DNA of 64,000 bases from Mesostigma viride (taxonomy: Eukaryota > Streptophyta > Mesostigmatophyceae > Mesostigmatales > Mesostigmataceae): the NCBI GenBank assembly GCA_009746045.1, contig RPFO01000225.1, forward strand, positions 1,634,454 to 1,698,453, read 5' to 3'. Of this stretch, positions 23,601 to 34,102 are shown piece after piece (within the stretch, counting starts at the first letter, position 1; each line of letters begins with the position of its first letter). Below the pieces are notes generated by a model. That model saw nothing but the letters and a program-made list of their open reading frames with translations, made no database searches and was not told the DNA's origin. The position numbers were made by a program, and so were the translations under genes.

Positions 23601-26600
23601 TGCACGCTTGCTAGACTGATGCCCCCACGGCAAGAAGGCCACGCCTGCTCTAACCATCACGGTATGTGGCAGAGCCGTGGGACAAGAAGCGTGCCATAAG
23701 GGCGCCGACGACGATAAGGGAGACGAGGGAAACGGGGGGGCGAGGGCAAGAAGAAGTGAGAAACCGGTGGGGAGGAAATGGAGGGGGGCAGGGGAGGAAA
23801 GGAGGGGGGCCGAGGCGAGGGGAGGGGGCAGAAGAATGAGGAAATATAAACTGCATTGTGTTGCACAACCAGCTCTGGACCAACCCACAAAGGAACGAGC
23901 CAGCACAATACTGGTATAAGAATTCAGTTCGTCAGAATCTGATCTCGGGGTGTCATCCGCCGCATGGTGCTGCCTGTTTGCCTCCATCTTTGACATGGCC
24001 CAGAATGGGCGGGCCCATTACCAGCACAGCCATGATGAGAGGGCACCGCCATGATGAGAGGGCACCTGCTGCGCTCACCTCTGCATTCTCTTTATTCAAG
24101 GGGAACGCCACAATCATCGAGTCGCCCGCAAACTGCACCGCACAGAGGACACCCAGGCAAGCAAGGAGGGTGGGTGGGAGAATTTTCTGTGAGCAAGACG
24201 TGAGGAGACAGGGCCCCCCTAGACAAATATGGCCAGGCGGATGTAGGAGGGAGCACAAGGCATCAACGCGGATGGTCACGCCCAGAGCTCAGATGCCAGG
24301 AAAGGCCCTCCAACTTTCGCCCGTGCCCTTTCAAACGGCGGCAGGCAAGTTGCAACGCCCCGGCTGCACCATGGGACCACAGGGCGCTTCACCAGAGGAC
24401 TGTGCACGCGCAGGCATGGGGCAGCGCCACATTTAGCATGGGTAACACCGCCCAAACACCATACAGCCTACCATGGCACTTTGCCCAGGGCAGATGGCAG
24501 GCAACAACAGTGCCACAGGTGTGCAAGCACATGCCCTGGCTGCTTCCAGTTGCCGCTCCACAACATTACGCCAGCACTAGGTGCACGCCGCCAGCGCTCC
24601 GCTGGTCCTTAACTCCCGTACAGAGGTCATCACTCCTTGGGTGGCTGCAGGAGAAGAGCAGGCGATGGGGCCACCACATCAGGATGGGGGGGGCGCACTG
24701 CTCGCGTGCAGCCGACACGGCAGTGCCTGGTGAATGCGGACCAGGCATTCCCGTGCAGCGCTATTGAGTGAACTAGGCCGCCCCATGCCCACATCTCTTT
24801 GCGTGTTGTAAAGCCCATCCCACCCCTACCCGACTGCATGCCTGCGCAGTATTCCTAAAGTTGGAGATGCACACACACAACCCCCTCTCTGTTGCCATGT
24901 GGCCTTTGCCCAGGGCCCCGCTCACCTTGATGACATCTCCCCCGTGCTCACCTTGATGACATCTCCCCCGTGCTCACCTTGATGACATCTCCCCCGTGCT
25001 CACCTTGATGACATCTCCCCCGTGCTCACCTTGATGACATCTCCCCCGTGCTCACCTTGATGACATCTCCCCCGTGCTCACCTTGATGACATCTCCCCCG
25101 TGCTCACCTTGATGACATCTCCCCCGTGCTCACCTTGATGACATCTCCCCCGTGCTCACCTTGATGCCATCTCCCCCGTACTCACCTTGATGACATCTCC
25201 CCCGTGCTCACCTTGATGCCATCTCCCCCGTACTCACCTTGATGACATCTCCCCCGTGCTCACCTTGATGCCATCTCCCCCGTGCTCACCTTGATGCCAT
25301 CTCCCCCGTGCTCACCTTGATGACATCTCCCCCGTGCTCACCTTGATGCCATCTCCCCCGTACTCACCTTGATGACATCTCCCCCGTGCTCACCTTGATG
25401 CCATCTCCCCCGTGCTCACCTTGATGACATCTCCCCCGTGCTCACCTTGATGACATCTCCCCCGTGCTCACCTTGATGCCATCTCCCCCGTACTCACCTT
25501 GATGACATCTCCCCCGTGCTCACATTGATGACATCTCCCCCGCGCTCACCTTGATGACATCTCCCCCGTGCTCACATTGATGACATCTCCCCCGTGCTCA
25601 CCTTGATGACATCTCCCCCGTGCTCACCTTGATGCCATCTCCCCCGTGCTCACCTTGATGCCATCTCCCCCGTGCTCACCTTGATGACATCTCCCCCGCG
25701 CTCACCTTGATGCCATCTCCCCCGTGCTCACCTTGATGACATCTCCCCCGTACTCACCTTGATGACATCTCCCCCGTACTCACCTTGATGCCATCTCCCC
25801 CGTGCTCACCTTGATGACATCTCCCCCGTGCTCACCTTGATGACATCTCCCCCGTGCTCACCTTGATGACATCTCCCCCGTGCTCACCTTGATGACATCT
25901 CCCCCGTGCTCACCTTGATGACATCTCCCCCGTGCTCACCTTGATGACATCTCCCCCGTGCTCACCTTGATGACATCTCCCCCGTACTCACCTTGATGAC
26001 ATCTCCCCCGTGCTCACCTTGATGACATCTCCCCGTGCTCACCTTGATGACATCTCCCCCGTACTCACCTTGATGACATCTCCCCCGTGCTCACCTTGAT
26101 GACATCTCCCCCGTGCTCACCTTGATGACATCTCCCCCGTGCTAACCTTGATGACATCTCCCCCGTGCTCACCTTGATGCCATCTCCCCCGTGCTCACCT
26201 TGATGACATCTCCCCCGTGCTCACCTTGATGACATCTCCCCCGTGCTAACCTTGATGACATCTCCCCCGTGCTCACCTTGATGCCATCTCCCCCGTACTC
26301 ACCTTGATGACATCTCCCCCGTGCTCACCTTGATGCCATCTCCCCCGTACTCACCTTGATGACATCTCCCCCGTGCTCACCTTGATGACATCTCCCCCGT
26401 GCTCACCTTGATGACATCTACCCCGTGCTCACCTTGATGACATCTCCCCCATGCTCACCTTGATGACATCTCCCCCGTGCTCACCTTGATGACATCTGCC
26501 CCGTGCTCACCTTGATGACATCTCCCCCGTGCTCACCTTGATGACATTTCCCCCGTGCTCACCTTGATGCCATCTCCCCCGTACTCACCTTGATGCCATC

Positions 26601-29600
26601 TCCCCCGTGCTCACCTTGATGACATCTCCCCCGTGCTCACCTTGATGACATCTCCCCCGCGCTCACCTTGATGACATCTCCCCCGTACTCACCTTGATGA
26701 CATCTCCCCCGTGCTCACCTTGATGACATCTCCCCCGTACTCACCTTGATGCCATCTCCCCCGCGCTCACCTTGATGACATCTCCCCCGTGCTCACCTTG
26801 ATGCCATCTCCCCCGCGCTCACCTTGATGACATCTCCCCCGTGCTCACCTTGATGACATCTCCCCCGTGCTCACCTTGATGCCATCTCCCCCGTGCTCAC
26901 CTTGATGCCATCTCCCCCGTGCTCACCTTGATGACATCTCCCCCGTGCTCACCTTGATGCCATCTCCCCCGTGCTCACCTTGATGCCATCTCCCCCGTGC
27001 TCACCTTGATGACATCTCCCCCGTGCTCACCTTGATGACATCTCCCCCGTGCTCACCTTGATGCCATCTCCCCCGTGCTCACCTTGATGCCATCTCCCCC
27101 GTGCTCACCTTGATGCCATCTCCCCCGTGCTCACCTTGATGACATCTCCCCCGTGCTCACCTTGATGACATCTCCCCCGTGCTCACCATGATGCCATCTC
27201 CCCCGTGCTCACCATGATGCCATCTCCCCCGTGCTCACCTTGATGCCATCTCCCCCGTGCTCACCTTGATGACATCTCCCCCGTGCTCACCTTGATGACA
27301 TCTCCCCCGTGCTCACCATGATGCCATCTCCCCCGTGCTCACCTTGATGACATCTCCCCCGTGCTCACCTTGATGACATCTCCCCCGTGCTCACCATGAT
27401 GACATCTCCCCCGTACTCACCTTGATGACATCTCCCCCGTGCTCACATTGATGACATCTCCCCCGTGCTCACCTTGATGACATCTCCCCCGTGCTCACCT
27501 TGATGACATCTCCCCCGTGCTCACCTTGATGACATCTCCCCCGTACTCACCTTGATGCCATCTCCCCCGTACTCACCTTGATGACATCTCCCCCGTACTC
27601 ACCTTGATGACATCTCCCCCGTACTCACCTTGATGACATCTCCCCCGTGCTCACATTGATGACATCTCCCCCGTGCTCACCTTGATGACATCTCCCCCGT
27701 GCTCACCTTGATGACATCTCCCCCGTGCTCACCTTGATGACATCTCCCCCGTACTCACCTTGATGCCATCTCCCCCGTACTCACCTTGATGACATCTCCC
27801 CCGTGCTCACCTTGATGACATCTCCCCCGTACTCACCTTGATGACATCTCCCCCGTGCTCACCTTGATGACATCTCCCCCGTACTCACCTTGATGACATC
27901 TCCCCCGTGCTCACCTTGATGACATCTCCCCCGTGCTCACCTTGATGACATCTCCCCCGTGCTCACCTTGATGACATCTCCCCCGTGCTCACCTTGATGA
28001 CATCTCCCCCGTGCTCACATTGATGACATCTCCCCCGTACTCACCTTGATGCCATCTCCCCCGTGCTCACCTTGATGCCATCTCCCCCGTGCTCACCTTG
28101 ATGACATCTCCCCCGTGCTCACCTTGATGACATCTCCCCCGTGCTCACCTTGATGACATCTCCCCCGTGCTCACCTTGATGACATCTCCCCCGTGCTCAC
28201 CTTGATGCCATCTCCCCCGTGCTCACCTTGATGACATCTCCCCCGTGCTCACCTTGATGCCATCTCCCCCGTGCTCACCATGATGACATCTCTCCCGTAC
28301 TCACCTTGATGCCATCTCCCCCGTGCTCACCTTGATGACATCTCCCCCGTGCTCACCTTGATGCCATCTCCCCCGTGCTCACCTTGATGACATCCCCCCC
28401 GTGCTCACCTTGATGACATCTCCCCCGTACTCCAGCACCATCTCGATCGCCTGCGCACAGGGATTACGCGGAAGCAAGCACAGGGACCACAGCCAAGTAG
28501 GCACAGGGACCCCGGGCAACAGGCAACAGGCAACCGGCACGTTAGGTGGGGTGCAGCACGCGTGCATGCTCACATCATGCCACCAACCTACCAGGCAACC
28601 AACCCACCCAGGTGTGTACCCAGCAGGCTTCGTGGCACACCACCCACGTGTATAGACACATAACATTGCAAGCAACCCTAGAAAACTACAGCCCTGCCCC
28701 AGTAGCAAAACCCCATCAGAGAAGTGCCAGCTGTCGTGCACAGTGCACACCGCGCCCATGCCCACAGTTGCGCGCACATCCGGAGCTGGCCACCACGGTG
28801 AGGGGCGCGCCCGCTGTGCGAACGCCTGCCTCGTGGACGGTATGGTCACGCGCTGGGCCCACGCCAAGAGGCGGCTGCCTGTCATGCTGAGTCCCCATGC
28901 CCGTGTGCATTACCCATGCGGCACAGATCCCTCGTGCCAAGCACCTTCGTAGGTGCACACCTACCCCTCCATGCCACTTGTCTGCATCGCAGCCCCACCA
29001 TGGGAAGTGGATTCAACATCAGCCCAGCACCTGTTTCATCTACTCCTCCCCACACTAATCGCTCATGCCACGCACCTCCCCAAGATAGTCGTTCATGCAC
29101 GCGCGCTCACCTCCCCACAAGAGCCATTCATGCACGCGCACTCACCTCCCCGAAATAGTCGTTCATGCACGCTGTCAGCTCCTCCACAAGCTCAGTCCCA
29201 CGCTTGGACATGAGCGCGCGCTCCGTCAGCGGTGTGAAGCCTGTGATGTCAGCGATCAGCACCGCCGCCGTCAGGTTCTCCATCGCCGGGCCATTGATAT
29301 CTGCAAGCGCGCCATGTGGCGGCATGAGTAGAGTGCGTGGCAGCATGAAGCGCGCACATGGCGGCAGAAAGGCGTCAGGCACGCGTGGGGCAAGAAGTTT
29401 GCGTGAGGTGCAAACTTCTGCGTGCGTGCCAATTACTAGTTATTGATGCCAGGGATCCCCTGGTCCACCCCAGCAGGTGCGTGGGATGGCAAAGCACGGT
29501 ATACCTCAACCATGAGTGGTGCGGATGCGCGATCCAAAAGGCAGGGGGGTGCGGCGAGCGCAGGGAACCAGATGCACTGCGCTAGACCGCCAGCACAAAT

Positions 29601-30423
29601 GGCAGGGAACCGTGGGAGGGGCCACAGCACAATACCATGCTATACCGTGCTCTACCGTGCCATACTGTGCTCTACCGTGCCATACCCTGCTCTACCGTGC
29701 TCTACCGTGCTCTACCGTGCTCTACCGTGCTCTACCGTGCTCTACTGTGCTCTACCGTGCTCTATCGTGCTCTATCGTGCTCTACCGTGCTCTACCGCGC
29801 CATACTGTGCTCTACCGTGCTGTACCGTGGCCCGGGGATGGAATGAATGCTCCATCCTGCCCGGCAACACCACCACCTTAGGTGCATCCACGCTGGGTTA
29901 GCATTCCATGGCAAGGGTCCACAACCAATCTGCATCCAGATGTACTGGGCCCTGGTTGGCGGGGATGCAGCTCATGGTCCCTAGCAGTCTGAAGTCTATG
30001 TCTAGCAACAGGAATCATGACTAAATGGAACAGGCCAAGTATATATTCAAGGGCAGGCGTGTAAACAAGGGTCTCACCTGCCCCACTTTCCATGGCTTTA
30101 ACCACCGTTTGGACCAAAAGCTGCGGAAGGAAGGGCTGGAGGCGCTGCATCTCCCGGGAAATATCTGGCTCGGAGCCACCATTGCTAGCAAATATGGCGC
30201 TTCCTTCACCACTGGTGTTTGGATCAAGCCCCTCGAGGCCCTCCGTCCCATGTGATCCTTTCTTCGGATGTGGCGGGCTGTTGGTGGACAGTCCTTCCGC
30301 ATCGGACTCCTCGTCTGTGCCGTATACCCTCCCATTTAATAAAGTTGAGTCATTAAAACTACGACTACCCCCAGTAATATCTTCGCTTCTCCTCTCATCA
30401 GCAGCCGATCCCGCTGACTCCAT
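11672..30423 (-). CDS. sAC-type adenylyl cyclase with embedded receiver domain (3' end not found)
   Basis: Makes cAMP from ATP, by family. Exons (minus): 30423-30078, 29300-29146, 28450-28409, 24132-24079, 23368-21934, 19984-18241, 17887-17482, 17081-16614, 15673-15558, 15007-14900, 14354-14141, 13285-12436, 11792-11672. All junctions are GT-AG and phases agree across all 13, giving about 2,019 codons; no stop codon was reached. C1 keeps both metal Asp (LIADITGF, D133; FAGDS, D185) and the adenine-selecting Lys (K181). A receiver domain (about 260-375) interrupts C1 before β-strand LTLKIMIGVG. C2 (about 600-800) lacks metal Asp but keeps FTVYG (T740) and NLSAR (N747, R751), as in mammalian ADCY10. 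A P-loop NTPase follows (GQPGMGKT, 863-870; VIIVEDAHAFD about 1231), with a Ser/Gly-rich insert between, then helical TPR-like repeats to the end. No membrane segment is seen. The ATG at 30423 is the only upstream in-frame ATG. Similarity to sAC is strong; function is inferred. Confidence 0.85.
12060..12265 (-). repeat. Intronic degenerate ~32-bp repeat
   Basis: Roughly six diverged units of the type CGTGCATGACACAGGCAAGG, with AGATGTGGC or TGAAGTGGC between, lie in the intron between cyclase exons 12 and 13. Unlike the neighbouring arrays, this one does not contain an exon end or splice donor. Confidence 0.7.
16350..16640 (-). repeat. Duplicated exon 8 end plus splice donor (3 copies)
   Basis: The end of cyclase exon 8 (encoding KYGQHSTA) and its donor ACCGCG|GTGAGT occur at the true junction 16614/16613. 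They recur in the intron ending at 16527 and, shorter, at 16463 (ACCACG|GTGAGT); a weaker remnant lies near 16366. Spacing is irregular (87 and 64 bp). The duplicated piece includes at least 20 exon bases (TACGGCCAGCACTCCACCGC). Confidence 0.8.
20770..21933 (-). repeat. 46-bp array built on the exon 5 splice donor
   Basis: About 25 tandem copies of a 46-bp unit lie in the intron after cyclase exon 5 (minus strand). Each contains ATGGATGAGAAAG|GTGAGG, the last 13 exon bases with a donor. The true exon end at 21934 uses GTGTGT; a partial duplicate 29 bp downstream has the canonical GTGAGG, and the regular array follows. Units vary at one or two positions (CATGCACC or CACGCACC). Because 46 is not a multiple of three, use of a downstream copy would usually shift the reading frame. 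Confidence 0.9.
22853..23182 (-). other. CheY-like receiver domain nested in cyclase C1
   Basis: Within exon 5, residues about 262-371 form a full receiver: VLVVDDIMLNR (acidic pair D267/D268), IVFMDLLMPIMDG (phospho-acceptor D311), ISAVTA (switch T339) and FLMKPI (K361). All canonical phosphotransfer residues are present. Upstream in the same exon is the C1 helix (LRAAACGFDLVSNLGAYCPKL with a Gly/Ser linker after it). About 70 residues downstream the C1 fold resumes with LTLKIMIGVGEV and RWEFLLGD. The domain looks like hybrid-kinase receivers of plants and fungi. Confidence 0.9.
24136..24920 (-). other. Cyclase intron 3, non-repetitive part
   Basis: Intron sequence between exon 4 (ending upstream at 24132) and the 26-bp donor array. 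No additional exon, RNA gene or element is recognised. Confidence 0.5.
24921..28430 (-). repeat. ~135-copy 26-bp array of exon 3 end plus splice donor
   Basis: The 42-base exon 3 ends GGGGGAGATGTCATCAAG and its donor is GTGAGCAC. This exon end plus donor is repeated about 135 times with a 26-bp period, filling most of the 4.3-kb intron down to exon 4. Common variants are GATGGCATC for GATGTCATC and GTGAGTAC for GTGAGCAC; rare units have GTTAGC, TGTGAG or a one-base deletion (near 26032). Nearly every unit keeps a consensus donor (AAG|GTGAG). Reading on from exon 3 reaches a stop in the second unit. Confidence 0.95.
29041..29180 (-). repeat. Four-copy 35-bp repeat of exon 2 end plus donor
   Basis: The end of cyclase exon 2 (TGCATGAACGACTATTTCGG, then GGAG|GTGAGTGCGC) is followed by diverging copies with junction-like positions at 29146 (true), 29111, 29076 and about 29041. 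Period is 35 bp; donors degrade from GTGAG through GTGCG to GGAGT. It appears older than the long arrays. Confidence 0.8.
29635..29835 (-). repeat. 10-bp array in cyclase intron 1
   Basis: About 19 copies of a decamer reading CTACCGTGCT on the plus strand (GCACGGTAGA in the sense of the gene), with CATACTGTGC variants. It lies mid-intron between exons 1 and 2 and does not match either splice junction. Confidence 0.85.
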
Positions 30424-31632
30424 TGTGTTGGGAATTCTGCCCGCCAAGAAGGGTTATCAGTGATTGCCTGCGGCAACCGGCACACCACGGCTGTCTTCTG
30501 ACAGCGTGGACGCCATTGTTTACCCGTTCCGGCTTGTGGTCGCAGGAATTAGGACCGTCTGGTTCGCTTCCGCGAAACAGCGGCTTTGCCATCGGCCATA
30601 CCAGGCAGACCGCATGGCCCCCGGATGCACGCCTTTGGCACACCGCCGAGCTTTCCGACTATACGCCCTCATTTCATTTACGGCATCATCTGCCAACATC
30701 CATGAGAAAAGTCAGACATCTTTGCGAAACTGCTTGGCAGTATGAAGTACAGTTCCACGGTTGTGCCCCGTGCCCTAACAGCAGGAAAAATGCTTGCCAC
30801 GCATTTAATGGCGTCCCGTTATTCGCCTGAGCTCCCGCGATCAGGAAGGAGCTTGGTCATACGCCATAATAAGGGTGGGAAAGCTCCGACCGTAAATAGG
30901 TTGCCTCCATACCGGAACAGTGCACCCGTGCACCGTCCAGAATGGATCGAAATCAATCACCCCAGCAGCGCGCTGGCAACTACCCAGTATGCAAAGCTCG
31001 TGCATTTATCACGGCTGTTATGCCGGCTCTGGCAGCGAGAGGTAGTTAGGTGATCGCACGACATGGACGGCAGCCGCATCGATAAGTTGGACGAAACCTA
31101 CTAATACAACTACCGTGATTTTTTAAGGTGCTGTACTCGGAGTTTCGTCGCACAGTGACAACAGGAGGGAGGCCGCTGACAGCCACATGTGGGCTGACAT
31201 GTCGGCCGTTTCCAAATCTCTGCTGCCCTGTGCGGCGTGGGCAATATAATAACAACAACAATGTGGGCTGAAGCGTGCTTGCCTGCTTGGGAACCTGACT
31301 GAGAGACTGACTGACAGACTACTGACTGACTGGTAGCTGCCCAGCTGCACGCTGCAGGGGCCGCTTCATCGGTTTCCCGAATCCCGAGTCCTGCCGCCCT
31401 GTTCACCACCTGGCCAACTGGACGGTCCGCAGACGGCGGCCGCACGGTCCATGACAGCCGGTTGGCTAGCCTGACAAGTGGCATACGGTAGGTGCTCTCA
31501 TCGATCTCGCTGCAGCAGCGGCCGAAAAAAAAATCGCATGAACCATGGCATGAACTTGGCATGAATTCCAATATTCCATTTTCCCGGCCAGACCTGGGCC
31601 AGATATTTTGCGAAACGTGGCCGGTGAGGTAT
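30424..31632. other. Upstream region of the cyclase gene
   Basis: Part of the 3.7-kb spacer between the divergently transcribed cyclase (start 30423) and carrier (start 34103). Only incidental open frames were seen; promoters of one or both genes presumably lie here, but no specific element could be assigned. Confidence 0.4.
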
Positions 31633-33113
31633 TAGGGTTGTACCGAATAGCGTTTTGGCTTGCCGAATCGGATACTCGGACCAGGGGGGTGCCCCGAACC
31701 CGATGCCGAATATATTAAAAATATAATTACTTACAGCAGAGTGATGAAATCACTCAAACCAAAGCAAACGCCCAGCTATAAACCTATATACAGAGCCATG
31801 TCAAAGCTCTATACTACGATAAGACCAATGGAAACGCCTAACGGGAGGAACCTAATAGCCCTGCTGCACCGCAAAATCAGCCCGCGTACGGCGGAGCATG
31901 ATGTCAGCCATGGCCCGAGTCAGCGCCACCGACAGGCGCTGACGCCAATATGACGTCCAGGTCCGCGCCGACCATGGGGCCCGCTGGCCCTCCAGGTCCA
32001 GCCGGTCCTCCCGGAGCCGGCAACACTCCTTGAAGAAGGCGGAGGTCAGGGGCCCCATGGCCCCAAACTCCTCCAGGACAAAGGGCACCACACGATGGTG
32101 CCCGACGTCGCCGTAGGCCAGGAGCTTGGCCCGCTCCGCCCGGTCCGCCGTGTAACCTGCCGTGAGGGAGGCCCCAGCCACGTGGCTAAGAGCCAAGGGC
32201 CGCGCCACCGAAACGTCAATAAGCAGATGCCGGCCACCCCCCTCAAAGTCCAGCACCACGATGTCAGGCCGGTGGTTGGGGGAATAGAAGGCAGCGCCAT
32301 CCGCATCCTCGGACCGGATGTTCGCGTGGGGGAAAACCGACCGAATCATGGCGAGCACCACCGTCAGGAGGACAGTGTGCAAATACAAATACCAATTCTG
32401 ATTCTGTTGGCCCCCCATGCAGGCAAGGTAGTGAGTCCCCGTGGGATCCAGCGGCTGCCCACAGCTACCGGCTGACCACAAGGCCGCCCGGCCGGAACAA
32501 GAGGCTGCGGGGCAAATAGCTGGTGCCGGAGCGAATATGTTTGGAGCCTCCCGATACCGATACCGAATATGTTCGGAGCTGAAGGGCCCTTCCCGAATCG
32601 AACACCGAATAGTTCTCCGAACTATTCGGACGCCGATCGAATAATGACGACAGTAGCTACTATAACGTATTAGGTAGACAACTTGTATCATTTATATTAA
32701 TGAGACTTATATTAATTATTTTGTATCAATTATATATTGAGATACACTTAGTGTTTAATACTTAGACGAGCACAGTTGCCTTCCCTGCATAGTGCATTCA
32801 GCTTTTGGGCGTTGGCCTAACTCTTGAGTCGGCGGAGGCATGACCGCGCCAGCTGGTGAGTGGAGGCTGGAGGCTGCGCCGCCCGCTGGTAGGGGTACTA
32901 CTATTCGATATTCGGAACTACGAATATATTCGTCGAATAGTAGGGTGTTCCGATTTCGATACCGAACATATTCGGAAGTAGAGCTTGCCTCCCGATACCG
33001 ATACCGAATATGTTCAGACGGACAGACCGTTCGCCGTATACTGAACATATTCGGTGTTCGGTTCGGTATTCGGGGGATATTCGGTATTCGGAACACTATT
33101 CGGTACAACCCTA
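31633..33113. mobile_element. hAT-like non-autonomous element with 8-bp target duplication
   Basis: Perfect 18-bp inverted termini, TAGGGTTGTACCGAATAG, lie at 31633-31650 and 33096-33113, flanked by TGAGGTAT (31625-31632 and 33114-33121). An 8-bp duplication and a TAGGG terminus fit the hAT superfamily. Subterminal DNA is rich in repeated ATTCGG/CCGAAT and CCGATACCGAATATG motifs in both orientations. No transposase is encoded; the only coding remnant is a LINE fragment inserted inside. Confidence 0.85.
31707..32535 (-). pseudogene. LINE C-terminal fragment nested in the hAT-like element
   Basis: A minus-strand open frame of about 230 codons (to a stop near 31852) carries the same features as the relic at 5997-7289: GTHY, RPDIVVLDFEGGG, HLLIDVSVARPL, FVLEEFGAMGPLTSAFFKECC and YWRQRLSVALTR, ending ADFAVQQGY. 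It is followed by the family 3' end (about 31712-31780). The direct repeat CGAATAT at both edges (about 31704 and 32529) may be its target duplication, which would place this insertion after the hAT-like element. Confidence 0.7.
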
Positions 33114-33121
33114 TGAGGTAT

Positions 33122-34102
33122 ACTGGCAGTATACAACTGGTCTACTGTCGGCCACTATAGACTGCTGTCTGCTGCCCATGTTGAGTTGAGAACTTGAGAT
33201 ACGTGACCCCTCTCACACTAGGTATACACAGTTGGTAACCAGCTGGTCGATACGTGGTACCTCTTCACCTAACGATATTCCTAAATATATCCGTCGGCCA
33301 CTATAGATTCTCTGCTACTCATGTGCGGCGTGTGACACAACAACAACAACTAACTGGTCTACTGAACGTTGCCAAATCTGAGCGTCGTATCGCCGTACCC
33401 TCCGAAAACCTCGAACCAAACTTGAAGCGTGAATGACTGTACGTCTGTACACTGTACACACATCAGCTGCTATCTACAGTGCTGTAAGCGGAACCACCCA
33501 CACACTGTACGTCTGTACCCAGTGCCCCAGCCGTCACGTCGCGTCAGCGTGACGGGCGTCAGGCCAAAAACGCTCAGCCAGGTGCTATGTGCTGTATGGA
33601 GCACAATTAATTACTGTACTTCCAGTAAAAGCTTATATTATTCGGCGGTGTACATCTTATGGCACAGCAAAATGCCATGCAGGCAGGCAGCCAGGCACGT
33701 CCAATTTGCGTCTAAATTATTTTTCAACAACTTCACAGGCTAATTCCTGCCAACGGTCGATCCCTCTTGTTCTTTTTAGCCAGCTATTGTGCTCCATTAG
33801 TGCATTTCTGAAGTCCTCTTGTCCCAAACTTGGTTACGGCTCTATGTCGGAAAAGCTTGGCTTTGCGCAACCTACCAGGTCGAAAAGCAAGCTATTGCCG
33901 GTCTCGCACCGATCAAACCGAATTTTATAAATGCAGCACCATGAGCGCTGCGCGTGGTCTACTCTACTTTTCGACTCCTTGTTATAAACCCCTTGAGATA
34001 CTGGACTTTGGATACTGGATAGACACTTGTGCTTCCACTAATTAGAATGTTGCCACACGGAAGGACTTATCTATATTGTTAAATCGGTATGGCTTGCATA
34101 GA
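33122..34102. other. Upstream region of the carrier gene
   Basis: No coding sequence or repeat boundary is recognised. The 5' UTR and promoter of the carrier gene are expected here; no TATA-like box could be assigned with confidence. Confidence 0.4.

Noticed and set aside
24921-28430. CRISPR-like array
   Set aside because: Units are contiguous without unique spacers, and each is an exon end plus splice donor in a eukaryotic intron.
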